Shown here: in pieces, positions 1 through 5,387 of the stretch
Position numbering within the stretch: position 1 is the stretch's first letter
Layout: each line of letters begins with the position of its first letter
Source of the DNA: Verrucomicrobiota bacterium
GTDB lineage: Bacteria > Verrucomicrobiota > Verrucomicrobiia > Opitutales > Opitutaceae
Length of the DNA: 5,387 nt
Direction: 5' to 3'
Assembly (NCBI GenBank): GCA_030832235.1
Contig: JAURJO010000200.1
Coordinates: forward strand, 1-5,387
Position numbers and translations under genes: made by a program
Notes under the pieces: model-generated
What the model saw: the letters and a program-made list of their open reading frames with translations, nothing else
Told to the model about the DNA's origin: nothing
The model's database searches: none

Positions 1-1
1 A

Positions 2-55
2 ATCCTGAAGCTACGAGCGCTGCTCGCCGCTCTGCTGCTCACCTCCGCCGCCGCG
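2..55 (+). other. Signal peptide (visible part) of the secreted barrel protein
   Basis: The first visible residues are ILKLRALLAALLLTSAAA followed by QP. This shows a basic n-region (K3, R5), a Leu/Ala hydrophobic core and an AAA signal-peptidase I site, with likely cleavage after residue 18. There is no cysteine just after the site, so a lipoprotein is unlikely. The initiator codon must lie upstream, because no ATG, GTG or TTG occurs in frame before residue 28. Confidence 0.8.
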
Positions 56-2851
56 CAGCCCATCGCCAACGACCGGTACACCTTGGAACCCGCGGCCGAC
101 GGCGCCGTGCGCCTCACGACGAGGGACGCCGGCTCATGGCTCTTCCGCGGAGACTTTGCGGTGCTGGTCGCCCAGGCCGACCCGAAGCCCGCGATGCGAC
201 CGGGCAACGTCCCCCGGGTGTCGTATAATCTCGTCACGTGGCAGTCGGCCGCTCCGGTCGCGGGCAGCGCGCTGAAAAAAACCCGACGCGCCGTCGCGCA
301 GGCGGGCGACGGTTTCGACGACCGCATTCTTGACGGCAAGACCGACCAACGCACGGCCGATCTCTTCGCGGCCGCTCCGGTCGTCCACGTGAAGGCGGCA
401 GGCGTCCGGCGGCAGGGCGACGTCCTGGAGTTTACCCTCGCCCCGCAGGACACCTTCGCCCTCACCGCCCGCCTCACGCTGCCGCCCGGCGACGCCGAGC
501 CCGTGCTCACCTTCACGCTCACGCCCCGCATCGAGGCATGGTTCTCCGTTGGATACATCGGCGCCCCCGTCCACCGTCTCGATGATCTTGCGGAGGTCTG
601 GCAGCCGTTCATCTGGCAGGAGAAACGCTTTCCCGAGCGTTCCTACCTGACCGCGGCCTTCCAATGCTCGCTACCGGCGACCTTCGTGCGCAAGGGCAAC
701 GTCACCCTCGGCGTCGTGGCCGATGCCGACGAGCTTCCCTTCTCGCCGCTCCCGCTGCTCGACAACAGCCGCTTTGGCGTCGCGCTGCGCAACCCGGCCG
801 GGGAGGCGCAGCCGATGATCTTCGCGCCGATGCTGGGTGGCGCCGAATCGAAGCGCGCCGCCGGTCAGGCCTTCACGTTCAAGCTCCGTTTGTTCACCGG
901 CACCGGCGACGTCACCGCCGCCTACGAAACGCTGGCGCGCCGCATCTACGGTTTCCGCGACCATCGCCGCAACGCGATCGCCACCCTCAACGAAACGTTG
1001 GACAACATGATCGAGTACGGGATGAGCCGCTACAGTTGGTTCATCGAGGAACTGAAGGGCTGCTCGTACTCGACCGACGTCCCCGGGGCGGTGAAGAACG
1101 TCTCCTCGCTCAATCCCCTCAATCTCGCCCTCGTCACCGACGACGAGGAGATTTTCCGGAACCGCGCCTATCCGATCGTCGAGTTCATGCTGTCGCGCGA
1201 GAAGTTCCTGTTCTCGCTGGACCCGAAGCAAAAGATCCAGAGCCCCTCGCGCGCCTTGCTCGGCCCCTGCGCGCCGGTCAGCGAACTCGCCACCCTTTAC
1301 GGCATCACCCACGGCGCCTCACCGGTATTGCGCAAATTGGCCGAAGACATGCTCGGCCGGAACCGTACCCTCAACCTCGACGACGTCGCCGAAGGGGGCA
1401 CCTGGCAGAACCAGCTGGCGGTGTATGATGTCACCGGTGACGCCCGGCTGCTCGCCGCCGCCCGCCGCGGCGCCGATGCCTATTTGGCTAATCGCGCCGA
1501 CCGGCCCGCCACCGGCTTCGACGACGGAGGCATGTTTTTCTGGATCGGTTTCACGCCGAAATGGATCGATCTCCTCCGCCTCTACGAGGCGACGGGTGAG
1601 CCGCGCTACCTGGCGGCGGCCCGCCAAGGCGCGCGTCAGTACACGATGTTCACGTGGATGGCGCCGCGTATCCCTGATGCGGAAGTGACCGTGAATCCTG
1701 GAGGCAACGCCCCGGTCTATTGGTATCTGAAGGGCAAGGGCCACACCCCGATGAAGGCGCCCGAGGAACGTGTGCCCGCGTGGCGGCTCTCCGAAATCGG
1801 CCTCACCCCCGAGTCCTCGGGCACGATGTCGGGGCACCGCGCCATCTTCATGGCCAACTACGCGCCGTGGATGCTCCGCATCGCGGCGCTCACGGGCGAT
1901 CAACTGCTCCACGACGTCGCCCGCTCCGCCGTCGTCGGCCGCTACCGCAATTTCCCCGGCTATCACATCAACACCGCGCGCACCACGATCTACGAGCGCG
2001 CCGACTACCCGCTGCGCGACCACAAGGCGCTCAGCGTGAATTCATTTCACTACAACCACATCTGGCCGCACATGAGCATCCTCCTCGACTTCCTCGTGAC
2101 CGATGCCTTCGCGCGATCGGGCGGCAAAATCGATTTTCCCGCGCACTTCATCGAGGGCTACGCCTATCTGCAGAGTAAATTCTACGGAGACCGCCCCGGA
2201 AAGTTCTTCGACCGCGACGATGCCGTGCTTTGGCTGCCCCGCCGCTTCATCAAAAGCAGTTCCGTCGAGATCAACACCCTCGTCGCCCGCGGCCGTGACC
2301 GCGTCTACCTCGCCTTCACCAACCAATCGACCGAGCCGGTTTCCGCGGAGATCACGCTCAGCGCCGCGACTCTCCCGCAAATCGCCGGTCAAACCTACCG
2401 CACGCGTGTCTTCCGCGACGGCGCCGCCACCGCGCTGCGCGACGGCCGGCTCACCGTCACCGTCCCGCCGATGGGACTCACCGCCGTCGAGGTCGAGGGC
2501 CTTGTCGTGACGCCTAAATTCCAAGACCGCCTCGTGGGTGCCCGCGCCACCGATGCCTGGCGCCGCGACCACGTCGAGCTGCCGTTCGGCGGCACCCGCG
2601 CCATGATCCTGAATTTCGGGCCCGCTGCGACCACCGCCTACGTTTACCTCCAGGCCGACGATTCGAAATTCAAGGAGGTCGCACTCAGTTACACCGTGGG
2701 CGATCGAAAGGCCACGCTGACCGATACGAGCTACCCTTTTGAATTCACCGTCCCGATCCCGGTCGGCGCAGCGAGCTTTGATTTCGAGGTGCTGGGCCTG
2801 ACGCCCTCCGGTGAAAAGCAATCCTCCGGAACCGCCGTGCTGCAGCGTTGA
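2..2851 (+). CDS. Secreted multidomain (alpha/alpha)-barrel protein, putative carbohydrate-active enzyme (5' partial)
   Basis: The frame is open from the window edge, so the true start lies upstream. A TTG at 83 is not the start, because codons 2-82 encode a signal peptide. Residues are numbered from the codon at 2; 949 codons are visible. After the signal peptide (1-18), residues about 25-310 are beta-rich, like the N-terminal sandwich of many polysaccharide lyases and hydrolases. Residues about 313-745 are helical, with three hairpin-like repeats: YDVTGD at 475-480, YEATGE at 528-533 and IAALTGD at 627-633. Such repeats are typical of (alpha/alpha) toroid glycosidase and lyase folds. Aromatic or polar patches that could line a cleft are GGTWQNQ (465-471), DDGGMFFW (507-514), SGHR (610-613) and FHYNHIWPH (from 682). 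Residues about 746-949 form one or two beta domains. The protein is probably periplasmic or extracellular and heads the cluster with the sugar-acid transporter. The fold and export are inferred from sequence. I cannot assign a reaction; a non-catalytic glycan-binding role is also possible. Confidence 0.85.
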   Translation: MLKLRALLAALLLTSAAAQPIANDRYTLEPAADGAVRLTTRDAGSWLFRGDFAVLVAQADPKPAMRPGNVPRVSYNLVTWQSAAPVAGSALKKTRRAVAQAGDGFDDRILDGKTDQRTADLFAAAPVVHVKAAGVRRQGDVLEFTLAPQDTFALTARLTLPPGDAEPVLTFTLTPRIEAWFSVGYIGAPVHRLDDLAEVWQPFIWQEKRFPERSYLTAAFQCSLPATFVRKGNVTLGVVADADELPFSPLPLLDNSRFGVALRNPAGEAQPMIFAPMLGGAESKRAAGQAFTFKLRLFTGTGDVTAAYETLARRIYGFRDHRRNAIATLNETLDNMIEYGMSRYSWFIEELKGCSYSTDVPGAVKNVSSLNPLNLALVTDDEEIFRNRAYPIVEFMLSREKFLFSLDPKQKIQSPSRALLGPCAPVSELATLYGITHGASPVLRKLAEDMLGRNRTLNLDDVAEGGTWQNQLAVYDVTGDARLLAAARRGADAYLANRADRPATGFDDGGMFFWIGFTPKWIDLLRLYEATGEPRYLAAARQGARQYTMFTWMAPRIPDAEVTVNPGGNAPVYWYLKGKGHTPMKAPEERVPAWRLSEIGLTPESSGTMSGHRAIFMANYAPWMLRIAALTGDQLLHDVARSAVVGRYRNFPGYHINTARTTIYERADYPLRDHKALSVNSFHYNHIWPHMSILLDFLVTDAFARSGGKIDFPAHFIEGYAYLQSKFYGDRPGKFFDRDDAVLWLPRRFIKSSSVEINTLVARGRDRVYLAFTNQSTEPVSAEITLSAATLPQIAGQTYRTRVFRDGAATALRDGRLTVTVPPMGLTAVEVEGLVVTPKFQDRLVGARATDAWRRDHVELPFGGTRAMILNFGPAATTAYVYLQADDSKFKEVALSYTVGDRKATLTDTSYPFEFTVPIPVGAASFDFEVLGLTPSGEKQSSGTAVLQR

Positions 2852-2872
2852 GATCCGCATCCTCCCAATCCC

Positions 2873-2956
2873 ATGAACCCACTCGCTACCCCGGCTGATT
2901 TTCCCGCCGTCGACGCGGTGACACGTCGCGCTTCCCGGCGCGGCCAACCTGAGTAG
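2873..2956 (+). CDS. Possible 27-residue leader peptide or gene remnant ahead of the transporter
   Basis: An ATG at 2873 opens 27 codons (MNPLATPADF... ending RRGQPE) and stops at TAG 2954-2956, two bases before the transporter ATG at 2959. The start lies 21 bases after the previous gene's stop, behind a C-rich leader like the one before the FAD gene. Composition is Ala/Pro/Arg-rich with no recognisable domain, signal or membrane segment. The stop-to-start spacing would allow a terminating ribosome to restart on the transporter gene, so it could be a coupling or leader ORF. It could equally be the leftover 5' end of a deleted gene or a chance ORF in GC-rich DNA. No family is recognised. Confidence 0.3.
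   Translation: MNPLATPADFPAVDAVTRRASRRGQPE
2911..2944 (+). promoter_or_regulatory. Two mutually exclusive GC-rich hairpins before the transporter start
   Basis: Stem A pairs CGACG (2911-2915) with CGTCG (2924-2928) across an 8-base loop. Stem B pairs GTCGCGC (2925-2931) with GCGCGGC (2938-2944) across the loop TTCCCG, giving seven pairs with one G-U. The two share 2925-2928 and cannot form together. Stem B ends 14 bases before the transporter ATG and lies inside the small ORF, so ribosomes finishing that ORF would melt it. A role in translation control is inference; such stems are common by chance at this GC content. Confidence 0.3.
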
Positions 2957-2958
2957 CC

Positions 2959-4218
2959 ATGCCCCGCATCCGACATCTTCGCTGGTGGGTCGTCTCGCTG
3001 ATCTTTCTCGCCTCCGTCCTCAACTATGTGGACCGGCAGGCGCTTTCCATCCTGGCGCCCACCGTCCAGCAAGAGCTCGGTCTCTCCAACGAAGACTACG
3101 CCGCGGTCCTCAACGCCTTTCTGGTCGCCTATACCGTAGCGCTCATTCTCTCCGGGAAAATCGTCGACCGCTTCGGGGTCCGGCTAAGTCTGGCACTGTT
3201 CGTCGGTTGGTGGTCCATCGCGAATATTCTCACCGGTTTCGCCCGTTCGGCCGCTTCCCTCGGTGTCTGCCGTTTCCTGCTCGGTCTCGGCGAAGCGGGC
3301 AACTGGACCGCTGCGCCCAAGGCCGTCTCCGAATGGTTCCCCGCCCGTGAACGCGGGCTCGCCATCGGGATCTACACGCTGGGCGCCACGATCGGAGCGA
3401 CGCTCGCGCCCATTCTCATCGTCGGCCTCGCCTCGTGGCACAGTTGGCAAGCCGCCTTCATCGTGACCGGGTCCGCCGGCCTCGTCTGGCTCATCCCGTG
3501 GCTCTGGTTTTACTGCCGCCCCGGCGAACACCCCCGCCTTTCCGCGGAGGAGCGTACCCTGATCGAGTCCGGGCAGGCCACCGAAGTCTCCGCCGATACC
3601 GCCGCGGTTCCCGACTGGGGGAAATGGTACCGCGTCCTCCTGCGCCGCGAGGTTCTGCTGCTGATCTTCGCCCGGATGTTGACCGATCCCGTCTGGTATT
3701 TTTTCCAGTTCTGGTTCGCCAAGTATCTCTACGATTCGCGCGGCCTCGATCAGAAATCCCTCAGCGTGACGTGGGTCGTTTATCTCGCCGCCGACATCGG
3801 GGTGCTCTCGGGCGGATGGCTGTCGGGTCTGTTGATCAAGCGCGGCACCGGTCCCGTGCGCAGCCGCCTGTGGATCATGCTCGCATGCGCGGTGCTCGTG
3901 CCGCTCGGCGCGGCGATCCCGCACGTGGACGCGCTCTGGCTCGTCCTCGCTTTCGGCATGGTCGCCGTGCTGGCGCACCTCGCGTGGCTGATCAACCTCA
4001 GCGCGCTGGTCGTCGACCTCGTGCCACGCGGCTCACTGGCCTTTGCGTTCGGAGTGATCGCCGCCGGCAGTTCCCTCGGCGGACTGATGATGAACAAAGC
4101 CGTCGGCTCCCTCGTGACCCAAGCGTCCTACGACCCTGCCTTCGGCTTCATGCTGCTCCTGCACCCGCTCGCGTGGCTCCTCGCCTGGCAACTCCGCCCT
4201 CGCACCACCAAGGCCTAA
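2959..4218 (+). CDS. MFS transporter, anion:cation symporter (ExuT-like hexuronate/sugar-acid) family
   Basis: This inner-membrane symporter probably imports a hexuronate or related sugar acid with protons. The 419 residues fit the usual 12-helix MFS size. TM1 (about 9-31) carries NYVDR (22-26), the position of a conserved arginine in ExuT-type carriers. The MFS loop 2-3 signature is GKIVDRFGVR (66-75). RFLLGLGEAGNW (105-116) with SEWFPARERG (124-133) is a hallmark stretch of this family. HSWQAAFI (161-168) and the loop RLSAEERTLIESGQ (193-206) resemble E. coli ExuT as I remember it. The second half has FARMLTDPVWYFF (237-249), also ExuT-like. The start is well constrained, because an in-frame TGA at 2950-2952 leaves ATG 2959 as the first usable codon. 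It lies 107 bases after the secreted-protein gene and 28 bases before the FAD gene, consistent with one operon. The exact substrate cannot be read from sequence; galactonate, glucarate or another acidic sugar is possible. Confidence 0.93.
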   Translation: MPRIRHLRWWVVSLIFLASVLNYVDRQALSILAPTVQQELGLSNEDYAAVLNAFLVAYTVALILSGKIVDRFGVRLSLALFVGWWSIANILTGFARSAASLGVCRFLLGLGEAGNWTAAPKAVSEWFPARERGLAIGIYTLGATIGATLAPILIVGLASWHSWQAAFIVTGSAGLVWLIPWLWFYCRPGEHPRLSAEERTLIESGQATEVSADTAAVPDWGKWYRVLLRREVLLLIFARMLTDPVWYFFQFWFAKYLYDSRGLDQKSLSVTWVVYLAADIGVLSGGWLSGLLIKRGTGPVRSRLWIMLACAVLVPLGAAIPHVDALWLVLAFGMVAVLAHLAWLINLSALVVDLVPRGSLAFAFGVIAAGSSLGGLMMNKAVGSLVTQASYDPAFGFMLLLHPLAWLLAWQLRPRTTKA

Positions 4219-4246
4219 GTCCTCCCTTTCGTTCCCCGTTTCTCCG
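4219..4246 (+). promoter_or_regulatory. Pyrimidine-rich leader without Shine-Dalgarno before the FAD gene
   Basis: The 28 bases between the transporter stop and the FAD-gene ATG contain no A and only four G; the rest are C and T. No GGAG-like ribosome site is present. The short spacing supports co-transcription with the transporter. Initiation here would have to rely on something other than anti-Shine-Dalgarno pairing, for example an unstructured leader, ribosomal protein S1 or coupling to the preceding gene (inference). Confidence 0.4.
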
Positions 4247-5387
4247 ATGCTTGTCCATCCTCCCGTCGCTTCCCGGGCGCTCACCCGGAAAAATCACTCC
4301 GCCGACCTCGTGGTCGTCGGTGGCGGTCTCGCCGGCACCTGCTGCGCCATCACCGCCGCCCGCGCCGGCCTCAAGGTCATCCTCGTGCAGGACCGTCCGG
4401 TGCTGGGCGGTAACGCCTCCAGCGAGGTGCGGCTCTGGATCCTGGGCGCGACGTCCCACCTGGGTAACAACAACCGCTGGGCGCGCGAGGGCGGCGTGAT
4501 CGACGAGATTCTGGTCGAGAACGTGTTCCGCAACCCGGAGGGCAACCCGCTGCTGGTTGACGCCCTCCTGCTCGAGAAGGTCGCCGCCGAGCCGAACATC
4601 ACGCTGCTGCTCAACACCGCGGTCCACGAAGTCACCAAGCGGGACGACGCCACGATCGCCGCGGTGCACGGCTTCTGCGCGCAGACGTCGACGCGGCACG
4701 ACCTGCACGCGCCGCTCTTCTGCGACGCCTCCGGCGACGGCATCGTGGGCTTCCTCGCGGGCGCCGCGTTCCGCATGGGCGCCGAATCGCGCGACGAGTT
4801 CGGCGAGCGTTTCGCGCCCGCCCGCGCCTCGCGCGAGCTGCTCGGGCACTCGCTCTATTTCTACTCCCGCGACACCGGCCGCCCGGTGCGATACACCCCG
4901 CCGGCCTTCGCGTTGAAGGACATCACGCGGATCCCGCGCTGGCGGCAGTTCAACGCGCGGGAACACGGCTGCAAACTGTGGTGGGTCGAGCACGGCGGCC
5001 TGCTCGACACCGTGCACGACACGGAACGGATCAAATGGGAGCTCTGGCAGGTCGTTTACGGGATCTGGCACCACATCAAGAATTCAGGGAAATTTCCGGA
5101 GGCGGAAAACCTGACGCTCGAGTGGGTGGGCATGATCCCCGGCAAGCGCGAGAGCCGGCGGTTCGAGGGCGACCACATCCTCACGCAGCACGACATCGTC
5201 GAGCAACGCGTCCACGAGGACGCGGTGGCGTTCGGCGGCTGGGCCATCGACGTGCACCCGCCCGAGGGCGTGTTCAGCGCGGAACCCGGTTGCACCCAAT
5301 GGCACGCCAAGGGGATTTACCCGATCCCCTACCGCTGCCTCTACAGCCGCAACATCTCCAACCTCTTCCTCGCCGGCCGCATCATCA
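4247..5387 (+). CDS. FAD-dependent oxidoreductase (FAD_oxidored, PF12831-like), 3' partial
   Basis: The frame is open from ATG 4247 to the window end (380 full codons plus one base), so the C-terminus is missing. The N-terminal Rossmann nucleotide-binding motif is VVVGGGLAGTCCA (22-34), with GxGxxG at 25-30. The second strand ends VILVQDRPVLGGN (44-56), followed by ASSEVRLW (57-64), a pattern typical of this family. Q48 stands where many FAD proteins have a ribose-binding acid. A second FAD-contacting motif, CDASGDG, is at 159-165. PGKRESRR (298-305) is a further family hallmark, and NLFLAGRII at the window edge resembles the late FAD-binding segment. There is no signal peptide, so a cytoplasmic location is likely. 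Such proteins often occur in sugar-degradation clusters and are sometimes misnamed xanthan lyase; the substrates of most are unknown. From its neighbours I infer oxidation of an imported sugar acid or its derivative. ATG 4247 is the only plausible start in the 28-base gap. Confidence 0.92.
   Translation, partial: MLVHPPVASRALTRKNHSADLVVVGGGLAGTCCAITAARAGLKVILVQDRPVLGGNASSEVRLWILGATSHLGNNNRWAREGGVIDEILVENVFRNPEGNPLLVDALLLEKVAAEPNITLLLNTAVHEVTKRDDATIAAVHGFCAQTSTRHDLHAPLFCDASGDGIVGFLAGAAFRMGAESRDEFGERFAPARASRELLGHSLYFYSRDTGRPVRYTPPAFALKDITRIPRWRQFNAREHGCKLWWVEHGGLLDTVHDTERIKWELWQVVYGIWHHIKNSGKFPEAENLTLEWVGMIPGKRESRRFEGDHILTQHDIVEQRVHEDAVAFGGWAIDVHPPEGVFSAEPGCTQWHAKGIYPIPYRCLYSRNISNLFLAGRII

Larger units (their letters stand above)
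2852..2958 (+). promoter_or_regulatory. Intergenic leader between secreted protein and transporter genes
   Basis: This 107-base gap is the longest non-coding stretch in the window. It begins with a C-rich segment (about 2855-2872), then a 27-codon small ORF (2873-2956) and overlapping GC-rich hairpins (2911-2928 and 2925-2944). I see no run of T after the hairpins, so an intrinsic terminator is not supported. TTGAGA at 2848-2853 resembles a -35 box but has no -10 box at the right distance. Read-through from the upstream gene is therefore the simplest reading. The transporter start has only a weak GAG at 2951-2953 as a possible ribosome site. Confidence 0.4.

Noticed and set aside
275..281. 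Run of seven A as a possible frameshift or slippage site
   Set aside because: The main frame stays open and coherent on both sides, and shifting frame gives no recognisable product, so no frameshift is needed.
2848..2853. TTGAGA as a -35 box for the transporter gene
   Set aside because: It overlaps the stop codon of the preceding gene, and no -10-like sequence lies 16-18 bases downstream (the bases there are CCATGA).
2925..2944. GC-rich hairpin as an intrinsic terminator of the first gene
   Set aside because: No T tract follows the stem, and it is only 14 bases from the next start codon, so termination is not supported.
2042..2947. 301-codon open frame on the - strand
   Set aside because: It is antisense to the well-supported 3' part of the secreted-protein gene and has a low-complexity Gly/Arg/Val/Asp composition with no motif.
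3184..3978. 264-codon open frame on the - strand
   Set aside because: It overlaps the MFS transporter entirely in antisense. The charged, Gly/Glu-rich translation shows no recognisable domain.
3435..4499. 354-codon open frame on the + strand spanning the transporter/FAD junction
   Set aside because: It is an Arg/Pro/Ala-rich out-of-frame reading across two genes that have clear family motifs in their own frames.
4148..5074. 308-codon open frame on the - strand
   Set aside because: It lies opposite the FAD-oxidoreductase gene, whose motifs are clear. Its product is Arg/Gly/Val/Glu-rich with no domain, as expected for an antisense shadow of GC-rich codons.

Overview
The window is GC-rich bacterial DNA, almost fully coding on the + strand. 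It holds three genes in one direction with short gaps: a secreted, probably carbohydrate-active protein (5' end outside the window), an MFS sugar-acid transporter of the ExuT-like anion:cation symporter type, and an FAD-dependent oxidoreductase (3' end outside the window). The GC-rich codon use, the lack of Shine-Dalgarno sequences with pyrimidine-rich leaders before the starts, and this gene combination resemble polysaccharide-utilisation loci of Verrucomicrobiota (Opitutaceae-like). That placement is an inference, because no phylogenetic marker is present.

Layout. Positions 2-2851 encode a large exported protein. A signal peptide is readable at the window edge, followed by an N-terminal beta-rich domain, a helical (alpha/alpha) barrel-like middle and C-terminal beta domains. 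Positions 2852-2958 form a 107-base gap with a 27-codon small ORF whose stop lies two bases before the next start, and a GC-rich hairpin. Positions 2959-4218 encode the 419-residue transporter. After a 28-base pyrimidine-rich gap, positions 4247 to the window end encode the first 380 residues of the FAD protein. No RNA gene, mobile element, CRISPR array, convincing promoter or terminator is visible.

Working model (inference): the exported protein binds or cleaves a polysaccharide or oligosaccharide, the transporter imports an acidic sugar released from it, and the cytoplasmic FAD enzyme oxidises that sugar or a derivative. The transporter and FAD-protein families are recognisable. The first protein matches no characterised enzyme family that I can name and is the most novel part of the window. 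The 2852-2958 gap is the best place to look for unexplained regulation.
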